A stretch of DNA of 40,661 bases, from contig DVMA01000090.1 in the NCBI GenBank assembly GCA_018715195.1, positions 1 to 40,661 on the forward strand, written 5' to 3'. Below are positions 30,011 through 37,382 of the stretch, piece by piece. The position numbers and the translations under genes are program-made. The notes below the pieces were generated by a model, which was not told the origin of the DNA, made no database searches, and was given only the letters and a program-made list of their open reading frames with translations. The stretch's first letter is position 1. The number at the start of each line of letters is the position of its first letter. This DNA is from Candidatus Coproplasma excrementavium. Its GTDB lineage: Bacteria; Bacillota; Clostridia; Christensenellales; Borkfalkiaceae.

Positions 30011-32686
30011 ATGAAGGAGTATATGCAATCCGCGCGCGAAGTGCTCTCTGCATGCGGCACCGACCCCGAAAAGGGTCTTACGGCTGCCCAGGCGGAAGAG
30101 AGCCGCCGTGTCCACGGCGTCAACCTGTTCACGCGCGAAAAGCCGAAGTCAATCTTCAAAAGAATTCTTGAAGCGTTGTGCGAACCTATGCTCATCATTC
30201 TGCTCGTTGCGCTGATTATCACCGTCATAGTCCAGTCGGTCAGCGCGGCCACGGGCGGAGAATTCGACTACGTCGAATGCATAGGCATAGTTGTTGCGGT
30301 GCTGCTCTCCGTAACCATCACCGTCGTGATGGAGGACAGGAGCGCGCGCGCGTTCGAAGCGCTTTCAAGGATAGGCGAGGATACGCTGGTCAAGGTAGTA
30401 CGAAACGGCGAAGTGGAGCTCATTCCGCAGAAGGATGTCGTAGTCGGCGACATTCTGTGCGTGGAGACGGGCGCAAAGCTGCCCGCGGACGGCAGACTTA
30501 TAGAGAGCACGCAGCTCATGTCTGACGAGAGCGCCCTCACAGGCGAGAGCATGGCCGTGCATAAGGAGGCAGATTTTATCTGCGATGCGGAAAACACGCC
30601 CGTTGCCGAAAGGCGCAACATGCTGTATTCCGGCTGCTTTATCACGGGCGGCAGCGGCAAGGCTGTAATCACGGGAGTGGGCGACAATACCGAATTCGGC
30701 AAAATTGCCCGCGAACTTTCCGCGCAGAACAAGTCCAGCACGCCTCTTCAGGAAAAGCTTGCAAAGCTAGGTAAACTTATAACCACCGTCGGCTCCATAG
30801 CCGCGGCAATAATATTTGTGGTTCAGGTGATAGAAATCTGCGTGGCTGGCTTTACAGGCCTCAACGCAACGCAGATATTCAGTCTGTTCTCCGATGCGTT
30901 TATCGACAGCATAGTGCTCATAGTGGCCGCCGTGCCCGAGGGCCTTCCCACGATAGTTGCGGTTACGCTTGCCATAAATATAATAAAGATGTCCAAACAG
31001 AACGCGTTGGTCAAAAAGCTGGTCGCCTGCGAAACTGTCGGCTGCATAAACGTCATATGTTCGGATAAGACGGGTACGCTTACCGAAAACAGAATGACCG
31101 TCACCGACGTGCAGATGGGCAACACCCATCTCACTCCCTCGGAGGTGCCCGCGGACAGCGCTCTTATGAAGAACTTCTGTGTAAACTCCACGGCAGACGT
31201 GCACTTCAAGGGCGACAAGCCCGAATTTATCGGCAACCCCACCGAGTGCGCTATGCTCGTTTCGGCGCACAAGTCGGGCGTTGACTACCTCGGCGTGAGG
31301 GGCGCGTACAGACAGATTCACCGCTACCCGTTCTCCTCCGAAACCAAGAATATGACTACGGTAATCGAAGAGAACGGCGCCGCAGTCGCCTATACCAAGG
31401 GCAGTCCCGAAAAGATTCTCGCAATGTGCGAAATGCCCGCCGAACAGCGCAAAGCGGCCGAGGAGGCAATCGCGGGTTACCAGGCTCAGGCGGGCCGAGT
31501 AATCGGCCTTGCCCACCGCACCCTGGAAAGGACTTACGATTTCTCCTCCGAGCGCGCCCTCGTTGAAAGCGGAATGACGTTCGACGGGTTCGTCGTCATA
31601 TCCGACCCTCTCCGCGCCGACGTGTTCGACGCCGTTGAACACTGCCGTCACGCGGGCATAGACATAAAGATGCTCACGGGCGACAACATTATAACCGCCA
31701 AGGCCATAGCCACCCAGCTCGGCATACTCGACGACGAGCATATAGCGGTGGAGGCAAAGGACATAGAGGACCTCGACGACAAGCAGTTCTCCGAAATAAT
31801 TCCCAAAATCCGCGTGATAGCGCGCTCCACCCCCGTAATAAAGATGCGAGTGGTCAAGGCGCTCAAGGCGCAGGGCAACGTGGTTGCGGTAACGGGCGAC
31901 GGCATAAACGACGCTCCCGCCATAAAGAACGCCGACGTCGGCGTCGCAATGGGCATTACGGGTACGGAAGTTTCCAAGGAGGCCAGCGATATCGTCCTTC
32001 TGGACGACTCGTTCTCCACGATAGTCACCGCGGTGCAGTGGGGCAGAGGCATTTACGAAAACTTCCAGCGCTTCATTCAGTTCCAGCTTACGGTAAACCT
32101 TTCGTCCATGCTGATAGTCTTCCTCTGCGTGGTTCTGCAGATAGGCAACCCCTTCACGGCATTGCAGATGTTGTGGATAAATATCATAATGGACGGTCCT
32201 CCCGCAGTCACTCTCGGTCTTGAACCCATGCGCACAGGTCTTATGGACCGCAAACCCACGCCCAGGAACGCAAGCATACTCACAAAGGATATGTTGCTGC
32301 GCATAGTCGTCAACGGACTGTATATGACGCTCATAGTCGTGCTCCAGACCGAACTCAACTTCCTCGGCATAGAGGCAGGTCACGAAGGCACCGCAATATT
32401 CACGCTGTTCGTGCTCTTCCAGCTGTTCAACGCCTTCAATGCAAGGGAGCTCGGCAACGAAAGCATTCTCAAAAACTTCCTGCACAACCACATAATGCTG
32501 GCCGTGTTTGCGGGTACGTTCGTACTGCAGATAATAATCACGCAGTTCGGCGGAACGGTGTTCGATACTTGCGGACTCAACATAATCGACTGGCTCAAAG
32601 TGTTTGCAATGGCTCTTTCGATAATAGTGGTGGCCGAAGTCATCAAGCTGATATTAAGGCTTGCCTCAAAGAAAAAAGCAAAGTAA
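30011..32686 (+). CDS. P2A-type calcium/manganese-transporting ATPase
   Basis: An 891-residue P-type ATPase that pumps Ca2+ and/or Mn2+ out of the cytosol. Visible landmarks: N-terminal cation-ATPase domain, actuator motif TGES at 177-180, PEGL at 309-312 in helix M4, and phosphorylation motif DKTGTLTEN with Asp352. MLTGDN, GDGINDAPA and the hinge region follow. The C-terminal helices include WINIIMDGPPAVTLGLEPM. GGAGG precedes ATG 30011. The upstream yybP-ykoY riboswitch suggests manganese is a physiological substrate; sequence alone does not separate Ca from Mn. A strong terminator follows. Confidence 0.95.
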   Translation: MKEYMQSAREVLSACGTDPEKGLTAAQAEESRRVHGVNLFTREKPKSIFKRILEALCEPMLIILLVALIITVIVQSVSAATGGEFDYVECIGIVVAVLLSVTITVVMEDRSARAFEALSRIGEDTLVKVVRNGEVELIPQKDVVVGDILCVETGAKLPADGRLIESTQLMSDESALTGESMAVHKEADFICDAENTPVAERRNMLYSGCFITGGSGKAVITGVGDNTEFGKIARELSAQNKSSTPLQEKLAKLGKLITTVGSIAAAIIFVVQVIEICVAGFTGLNATQIFSLFSDAFIDSIVLIVAAVPEGLPTIVAVTLAINIIKMSKQNALVKKLVACETVGCINVICSDKTGTLTENRMTVTDVQMGNTHLTPSEVPADSALMKNFCVNSTADVHFKGDKPEFIGNPTECAMLVSAHKSGVDYLGVRGAYRQIHRYPFSSETKNMTTVIEENGAAVAYTKGSPEKILAMCEMPAEQRKAAEEAIAGYQAQAGRVIGLAHRTLERTYDFSSERALVESGMTFDGFVVISDPLRADVFDAVEHCRHAGIDIKMLTGDNIITAKAIATQLGILDDEHIAVEAKDIEDLDDKQFSEIIPKIRVIARSTPVIKMRVVKALKAQGNVVAVTGDGINDAPAIKNADVGVAMGITGTEVSKEASDIVLLDDSFSTIVTAVQWGRGIYENFQRFIQFQLTVNLSSMLIVFLCVVLQIGNPFTALQMLWINIIMDGPPAVTLGLEPMRTGLMDRKPTPRNASILTKDMLLRIVVNGLYMTLIVVLQTELNFLGIEAGHEGTAIFTLFVLFQLFNAFNARELGNESILKNFLHNHIMLAVFAGTFVLQIIITQFGGTVFDTCGLNIIDWLKVFAMALSIIVVAEVIKLILRLASKKKAK

Positions 32687-32701
32687 ATTCAATATATAAG
32701 T

Positions 32702-32738
32702 TGCGCCCCGCGGCAAGCCGCGGGGCGCAGCTTTTTTT
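32702..32738 (+). terminator. Terminator of the ATPase gene
   Basis: 13-bp perfect stem TGCGCCCCGCGGC/GCCGCGGGGCGCA with AA apex, then GC and seven T residues. Confidence 0.9.
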
Positions 32739-32823
32739 ATAACGCATATCTTCTACGGCGGAAAGGCCCGCTTACTGCAACAACGCTTACTGCACAGCCA
32801 CAAAGGATGTAAATTTTTTTGTA

Positions 32824-32853
32824 TTGACAAAACTGCCGCGCGCGGGTTATACT
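32824..32853 (+). promoter_or_regulatory. Promoter of bcp
   Basis: TTGACA (32824-32829) and TATACT (32848-32853) at an 18-base spacer. Confidence 0.75.
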
Positions 32854-32886
32854 TTAAGGGTAAATATAAAAAAGGAGGCGGCATAT

Positions 32887-33354
32887 ATGCTGACTATCGG
32901 CGAAAAGGCGCCCGATTTTTCCCTTTCGGACGGCGCCGGAAACATTCATTCCCTCAGTGACTATGCGGGCAAACCGCTTGTACTTTATTTCTATCCCAAG
33001 GACAACACCCCCGGCTGTACGCGCCAGGCGTGCGCGTTCGGCGCGCTCTACGGCCAGTTCAGGGCGCTCGGTGCGGAGGTGGTGGGCGTAAGCAAGGATT
33101 CCGCTGCGTCCCACGCGAAATTTGCCGAAAAGTTTTCTCTGCCCTTTACCCTTCTTTCCGACCCCGATAAATCGGTGCACCTTTCATACGGCGCAATCGG
33201 CGAAAAAAAGCTGTACGGCAAGGTGACCGTAGGCACCATACGCACCACGTACGTGATAGACGGAGAGGGCAAAATAGTATGGGCAAAGGCGGGAGTTTCC
33301 CCCGATAAAAACCCCGAAGAGGTGCTGGAATTCATACGTACTATGTCATACTGA
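32887..33354 (+). CDS. bcp: Thioredoxin-dependent peroxiredoxin (Bcp/PrxQ)
   Basis: Reduces hydrogen and organic peroxides using thioredoxin. 155 residues; LVLYFYPKDNTPGCTRQACA gives the peroxidatic Cys44 and resolving Cys49, the five-residue spacing of the PrxQ class. The start MLTIGEKAPDFSLSDGAGNI is typical. ATG 32887 follows GGAGG; an in-frame upstream start lies over the promoter. It is monocistronic; a dispersed-repeat copy overlaps its stop codon. Confidence 0.95.
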   Translation: MLTIGEKAPDFSLSDGAGNIHSLSDYAGKPLVLYFYPKDNTPGCTRQACAFGALYGQFRALGAEVVGVSKDSAASHAKFAEKFSLPFTLLSDPDKSVHLSYGAIGEKKLYGKVTVGTIRTTYVIDGEGKIVWAKAGVSPDKNPEEVLEFIRTMSY

Positions 33355-33378
33355 TTGCGGCATATGTGCGTGGCAATT
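33354..33378 (+). repeat. Dispersed palindromic repeat, copy 7
   Basis: ATTGC followed by GGCATATGTGCGTGGCAATT, one change from the core; begins on the last base of the bcp stop codon. Confidence 0.85.
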
Positions 33379-33420
33379 GATTTTCAGCCTTGCAGAAATA
33401 CTCCGCATAAAACTGCGTTA

Positions 33421-33444
33421 TTCGCGGCATATATGCGGGTCAAT
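33421..33444 (+). repeat. Dispersed palindromic repeat, copy 8
   Basis: TTCGCGGCATATATGCGGGT then CAAT; a diverged copy 67 bp after copy 7. Confidence 0.65.
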
Positions 33445-33487
33445 CAGATTTCAGAGCGGCGAGGCCTCTGCGCGGGTAAAGATTGTT

Positions 33488-33524
33488 AAAAAAATGCGGA
33501 CGGCAGATGCCGTCCGCATTTTTT
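33488..33524. terminator. Bidirectional terminator between bcp and the PF06541-type gene
   Basis: 11-bp stem ATGCGGACGGC/GCCGTCCGCAT with AGAT loop, flanked by an A run on the left and a T run on the right, so it can work in both directions. Confidence 0.85.
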
Positions 33525-33571
33525 GCCCCTAAGGTCATTTATAAAAAGTTTATAGGGAGAGTGTGCTGTTT

Positions 33572-34234
33572 TTACCAGGCAACAGACCAGTATTCTGGTG
33601 CGCTGCCCGTTATGAAGGTGTACAATATCATAATCAGAAAATCGATAATGATGGCCACGCCAAGCGTGCAGTCCAGCACGGTTGCGGCGGTGGTGCCCAT
33701 TTTTGAAATGAGTTTTATCATCGGTCTGAATGCAAACGCCATTATTGCATACACACCGCCTCCGAAAAGCGCAGTGGTTATAAGGCTGGTGTAGCGCGTT
33801 ATGTGGGTTGGTATAGAGGTGTAGTCCCACAGTATCACGCCCGCAACCTTTTCGTAAATCATTCCAACGCCTATTTCGCCGAGCATTATGAACGCGCAGA
33901 TTACAAGGAAGTATGAAAGGTGGGAAAACACTCTGCTCTTTATGCCCTTCTTTCTGAATATGCGTATGTTAAAAAACCTCATTTCGTCGGGCGTGCCCAG
34001 CACAATGTATATGGCAAGCAGGGCCAGTCCGTAGGCGAACAGAAAGGGCAGAAGCTGATGTCTGCTGTCAAATACGTTTTTCGTTATCATTCGCGCTATG
34101 TTCTCCACCCAGAACCCGAGGAAGGCGAACACCATCATCGCCACGAAAAAGTAGCACGACTTTATGCCGAAAATAGTGAGCGGCGCGCTCTTTTCCTTTA
34201 CTGACGCGCCTTCAAGTACCGCCGTATTTTCCAT
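33572..34234 (-). CDS. PF06541-type membrane protein (putative ABC transporter permease)
   Basis: A 220-residue protein with about five to six membrane helices. Segments FLGFWVENIARMITKNVFDS, LLPFLFAYGLALLAIYIV and GMIYEKVAGVILWDYTSIPT match the family annotated as putative ABC-transporter type IV (PF06541), whose true role is unclear. No ATPase gene is adjacent, so transport by this protein alone is unsupported. AAAGGAGA fits ATG 34234. It diverges from glpK; four 11-bp repeats lie 46 bp upstream of its start. Confidence 0.75.
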   Translation of the reverse strand: MENTAVLEGASVKEKSAPLTIFGIKSCYFFVAMMVFAFLGFWVENIARMITKNVFDSRHQLLPFLFAYGLALLAIYIVLGTPDEMRFFNIRIFRKKGIKSRVFSHLSYFLVICAFIMLGEIGVGMIYEKVAGVILWDYTSIPTHITRYTSLITTALFGGGVYAIMAFAFRPMIKLISKMGTTAATVLDCTLGVAIIIDFLIMILYTFITGSAPEYWSVAW

Positions 34235-34279
34235 AGTAAAATCTCCTTTATGTTTTACAAGTATCAATATACGCGCCCT

Positions 34280-34323
34280 TTATAACTCTATTATAACTTC
34301 ATTATAAATTGAATATAAATTTT
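34280..34323. repeat. Four tandem 11-bp repeats (TTATAA-N5)
   Basis: TTATAACTCTA, TTATAACTTCA, TTATAAATTGA and ATATAAATTTT follow one another without gaps. An 11-bp period is one turn of DNA and is typical of direct-repeat operators for OmpR/PhoB-family regulators such as Bacillus PhoP (TTAACA-N5). The block lies just upstream of the minus-strand membrane protein and 17 bp before the glpK -35 box. Confidence 0.6.
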
Positions 34324-34339
34324 TACACAAAATTGCCCG

Positions 34340-34368
34340 TTGACATATGCGCCGCGCGGTAATATAAT
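34340..34368 (+). promoter_or_regulatory. Promoter of glpK
   Basis: TTGACA (34340-34345), 17-base spacer, TATAAT (34363-34368); perfect consensus. Confidence 0.88.
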
Positions 34369-34483
34369 TGTATACAGATATTTTGTGTTATGCGGCCGCG
34401 TGTTGCGGCCTTTTACATGCAGTATGTCCGCGCAGTCGGACTGAAAAAAATTTTGCGGCCGTATGCGCCGCAGGCGGTGCAAT

Positions 34484-35962
34484 ATGAAGTATATACTCGC
34501 CCTCGACCAGGGCACTACCAGCACGCGCGCCGTGTTGTTTTCCGAGGACGGCAGACCCGTCCATTCCTGCGGCAGAGAGATTCCGCAGATATATCCCGCT
34601 CCCGGAATGGTGGAACACGACCCCGAGGAAATTTTCTTTTCCTCGCTGCGCGTAATATCCAACGTGCTCTCAAAGGCGGGCGCAACGTGTGCGGACATAG
34701 CCGCAATGGGCATAACCAACCAGCGCGAAACGACAATCGTCTGGGAAAAGGCCACGGGCAGACCAATCTGCAATGCGATAGTGTGGCAGTGCCGCCGCAC
34801 GGAAAAGCGTTGCAAACAGCTGGCCGCGGACGGGTATACCGAATTTATCCGCCGCAAGACGGGGCTCATTCCCGACCCGTATTTTTCGGCAACCAAACTG
34901 GAGTGGATACTTTCCAACATTCCCGGCGCAAGGCGGCGCGCAGAGCGCGGCGAACTGCTGTTCGGCACGGTGGATACCTACCTTATATGGAAGTTCACTG
35001 AGGGCAGAGTTTTTGCCACCGACTACACCAATGCCGCGCGCACAATGCTCTTCAACATACACACTCTGCAGTGGGATGAGGAGCTGTTGTCGCTCTTTTG
35101 CATACCCCGCGCAATGCTGCCCGAAGTGCGTGCGGGCGGCGCCGACTTCGGCTGTACGGACGCGCACTGGTTCGGCGGAGAAATTGCCATACGCGGCGTT
35201 GCGGGCGACCAGCAGGCCGCGCTGTTCGGCCACCTCTGCCTTGAAAAGGGTCAGGCCAAAAATACCTACGGCACGGGCTGTTTTATGCTTATGAACGCGG
35301 GCAGCGAGGCTCCCGCCGTAAAGGACGGACTTCTCACCACGCTGTGCGCGTGCGTGGACGGAAGACCGCAGTACGCGCTGGAAGGTTCGGTATTCATAGG
35401 CGGCGCGGCCGTTCAGTGGCTGCGCGACGGACTGGGCATAATAACTTCCGCCGCAGAGACGGAGGAGCTTGCAAGGCGCGTCAGCGACACCGCGGGAATG
35501 TACTTTGTGCCTGCATTCAACGGACTGGGCGCGCCCTGGTGGGACGGCTCTGCCTGCGGCATCTTAAGCGGAATTACCCGCGGCGCGCGCAGGGAGCACA
35601 TTGTCCGCGCCGTGCTCGAAGGCATTGCCTTCCGCGTGAACGACGTTCTCCGCGCAATGGAGGAGGCCTCGGATACTACAATTTCGGGCCTTGCCGTGGA
35701 CGGCGGCGCAAGCGCCAACGATTTTCTTATGCAGTTCCAGGCCGATATTTCCGCCTGCACGGTGATAAGGCCTGCCGTGACGGAAGTGACCTCTCTGGGC
35801 GCGGCATATCTTGCGGGACTCTCCTGCGGGTACTGGAAGGCGGAGGAATTATTCGGCAATAAGGTCGTGGAACGCCGCTTCAATGCCGAAATGCACGAAA
35901 AGAAGAGGGCTCAGCTGCTTTGCGGCTGGCAGCAGGCAATACGCCGCTCGCGCATGCAGTAA
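34484..35962 (+). CDS. glpK: Glycerol kinase
   Basis: Phosphorylates glycerol to glycerol-3-phosphate with ATP. 492 residues of the FGGY kinase family: MKYILALDQGTTSTRAVLFS at the phosphate loop, ITNQRETTIVWEKATGRPIC, GVAGDQQAALFGHLC, KNTYGTGCFMLMN and GLAVDGGASANDFLMQFQAD. ATG 34484 matches the family start, although the ribosome site (AGGCGGTG) is imperfect; an in-frame ATG at 34463 adds six basic residues. No glpF, glpD or glpP is adjacent, so glycerol uptake must be encoded elsewhere. A repeat copy overlaps its stop codon. Confidence 0.95.
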   Translation: MKYILALDQGTTSTRAVLFSEDGRPVHSCGREIPQIYPAPGMVEHDPEEIFFSSLRVISNVLSKAGATCADIAAMGITNQRETTIVWEKATGRPICNAIVWQCRRTEKRCKQLAADGYTEFIRRKTGLIPDPYFSATKLEWILSNIPGARRRAERGELLFGTVDTYLIWKFTEGRVFATDYTNAARTMLFNIHTLQWDEELLSLFCIPRAMLPEVRAGGADFGCTDAHWFGGEIAIRGVAGDQQAALFGHLCLEKGQAKNTYGTGCFMLMNAGSEAPAVKDGLLTTLCACVDGRPQYALEGSVFIGGAAVQWLRDGLGIITSAAETEELARRVSDTAGMYFVPAFNGLGAPWWDGSACGILSGITRGARREHIVRAVLEGIAFRVNDVLRAMEEASDTTISGLAVDGGASANDFLMQFQADISACTVIRPAVTEVTSLGAAYLAGLSCGYWKAEELFGNKVVERRFNAEMHEKKRAQLLCGWQQAIRRSRMQ

Positions 35963-35986
35963 TTGCGGCATATTCCCGTCTCAATT
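35961..35986 (+). repeat. Dispersed palindromic repeat, copy 9
   Basis: AATTGCGGCATAT then TCCCGTCTCAATT; outer arms are perfect inverted copies and overlap the glpK stop codon. Confidence 0.7.
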
Positions 35987-36051
35987 GTATTTTTTGCGGA
36001 AGTGCGCCAGGGCGTACAAAATCTGCGCTTAAATGCCAGATTTGCGCGTTG

Positions 36052-36077
36052 TTTGCCGCATATTGCCGCACCAATTT
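36052..36077 (+). repeat. Dispersed palindromic repeat, copy 10
   Basis: TTTGCCGCATATTGCCGCAC then CAATT; a diverged copy directly ahead of the HNH gene. Confidence 0.6.
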
Positions 36078-36083
36078 TTAATT

Positions 36084-36530
36084 ATGGATAAATCTTCACA
36101 TTATAAACTCAATTTCGAACTTGTGCCTGACAGCTGCTGGTACTCCAATCTTCGCTCGCTGCTCACGCCCGCCCAGTGGAACGCCGTGCGCAAAAAGGCA
36201 TATGCCCGCGCGGGCGGGAAATGCATGATATGCGGCGCGCCGTCCGGTCGGCTGGAAGCGCACGAGCGGTGGGAGTACGACGAAAAGAACGCCGTTCAAA
36301 GGCTTGCGGACATAGTTGCCGTCTGTCCCGCCTGCCACGCAACCATACACATAGGCAGAACGCAGCTAAAAGGCGACGCCCGCGCCGCCGAGGACCACTT
36401 CATGCAGGTCAACGGCTGCAGTTATGCGGAGATGCGCGCCGCGCTCGGCAAGGCCAACGAGGACCATCGCCGCCGCAACCGCGTTCCCGAGTGGAAACTG
36501 GATATTTCCGCCCTCATAAATTTTATGTGA
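36084..36530 (+). CDS. HNH-type zinc-finger nuclease domain protein
   Basis: A 148-residue protein with a Cys4-type HNH core: CMICG, then RLEAHERWEYDE and AVCPACHATIHIGRTQL. The first histidine (EAHERW) would be the general base and the CxxC pairs bind a structural zinc. The remaining segments (HYKLNFELVPDSCWYSNLRS; VNGCSYAEMRAALGKANEDH) are family-specific, and a function beyond a likely nuclease is unknown. ATG 36084 has no visible Shine-Dalgarno sequence; an in-frame ATG at 36033 is possible but crosses repeat copy 10. No methylase or phage gene is near. Confidence 0.8.
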   Translation: MDKSSHYKLNFELVPDSCWYSNLRSLLTPAQWNAVRKKAYARAGGKCMICGAPSGRLEAHERWEYDEKNAVQRLADIVAVCPACHATIHIGRTQLKGDARAAEDHFMQVNGCSYAEMRAALGKANEDHRRRNRVPEWKLDISALINFM

Positions 36531-36533
36531 TTG

Positions 36534-36570
36534 TGTGCCGCATTTTATTATCGTTGCGGCACATTTTATT
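36534..36570 (+). terminator. Terminator-like hairpin after the HNH gene
   Basis: 9-bp stem TGTGCCGCA/TGCGGCACA with a 12-base AT-rich loop and a TTTTATT tail. Confidence 0.65.
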
Positions 36571-36669
36571 ATTATGGAAAGGCGCGCGGCCTTGCTGTCA
36601 GTTTTAAAATGTCGTTTTCAGTTTGCGCGGGCACGTCTGCGTTCCGTTGCGGCAAAAAAATGTATGTTG

Positions 36670-36703
36670 TGCGGCGCTGGTTGTGCCGCATATTTTATTT
36701 TTT
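36670..36703 (+). terminator. Second terminator-like hairpin
   Basis: TGCGGC/GCCGCA stem followed by TATTTTATTTTTT. Confidence 0.55.
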
Positions 36704-36740
36704 CATAAAATTTGGTGTGCGGGCGGCAGATGTCGGCAGG

Positions 36741-36770
36741 TTATCAACAATGTGTTAAAAGTTATCAACA
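36741..36770 (+). promoter_or_regulatory. Pair of DnaA-box-like sites
   Basis: Two identical TTATCAACA nonamers in the same orientation, 21 bp apart. They differ by one base from the DnaA box TTATCCACA. DnaA sites are known upstream of E. coli nrdAB; that they act here is inference. Confidence 0.45.
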
Positions 36771-36852
36771 CCCAAAAGCTCAACCGCGCGTTTTCCGCCG
36801 ATAGCGGCGCAAGTCGGCGTGTTTTTAAGATAGCTCCGTGTTAGAAAAAAAC

Positions 36853-36905
36853 ACACCATATATTGTGCCGCCGTACTTGACAAAACACTATATGTGTTAT
36901 ATACT
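36853..36905 (+). promoter_or_regulatory. Distal nrd promoter P1 with paired NrdR boxes
   Basis: TTGACA (36877-36882), 17-base spacer, TATACT (36900-36905). Box 1 ACACCATATATTGTGC (36853-36868) and box 2 ACACTATATGTG (from 36885) match the NrdR-box consensus and are offset by 32 bp. Box 2 lies inside the promoter spacer. Confidence 0.72.
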
Positions 36906-37219
36906 TTTAACTACGCGCTGAAAAATGAAAGTGATGTTTTCCGTTTGCCGCATTTTTATCTTCGGGTAAAAATTGTCGGCTTTCAGCTTCTGAAGGCAGT
37001 TGCCGCGCATTGTTTTCCACCGCGGAACGCGCAAAAAAGCGTCGTGCGCTCTGTCTGCACGTCGCCGCCGTACAGCTTCAGACGGAAGGGCCCCGCTCCT
37101 CGCTGCGTACGCTGAAAAAAACAGCTTTTCATGCGGCTTCAATCACTTTTTTCACCACTTTCAGATTACGCCTGTCGGCCGCGCATAAATTGTCACACAA
37201 TTATTTATAATAAATAGTT
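36906..37219 (+). other. P1 leader region
   Basis: About 310 bp between the two nrd promoters. No gene of meaningful length is seen; the only ATG-started frame near the promoter is a 14-codon one at 36925. No riboswitch family is recognised. Confidence 0.45.
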
Positions 37220-37272
37220 ATACAAGATATTGTGCTGACTCTATTGACTTTATACAATATGTGCGGTATAAT
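37220..37272 (+). promoter_or_regulatory. Proximal nrd promoter P2 with paired NrdR boxes
   Basis: TTGACT (37244-37249), 17-base spacer, TATAAT (37267-37272). Box 1 ATACAAGATATTGTGC (37220-37235) and box 2 ATACAATATGTG (from 37252) are again offset by 32 bp, with box 2 in the spacer. Confidence 0.8.
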
Positions 37273-37382
37273 ATAGGCGTTCGTTCGGAAGGAAGGGGGA
37301 TTTGTTCAGCTTCCGAAAAATGGCAATACGCAACTGACTGCGCCACTCATACTTTTGCAGGCGGCGCTTTAAGGAGGAATTT

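Larger units (their letters stand above)
36531..36876. other. HNH-nrdD control region, left part
   Basis: No gene is supported. It carries two terminator-like hairpins (36534-36570 and 36670-36703), two direct TTATCAACA boxes (36741-36749 and 36762-36770) and the first NrdR-type promoter. Confidence 0.55.

Noticed and set aside
36531-36758. Plus-strand 75-codon frame after the HNH gene
   Set aside because: It crosses two terminator-like hairpins, has no ribosome site and an implausible Cys/Tyr/Phe-rich composition.
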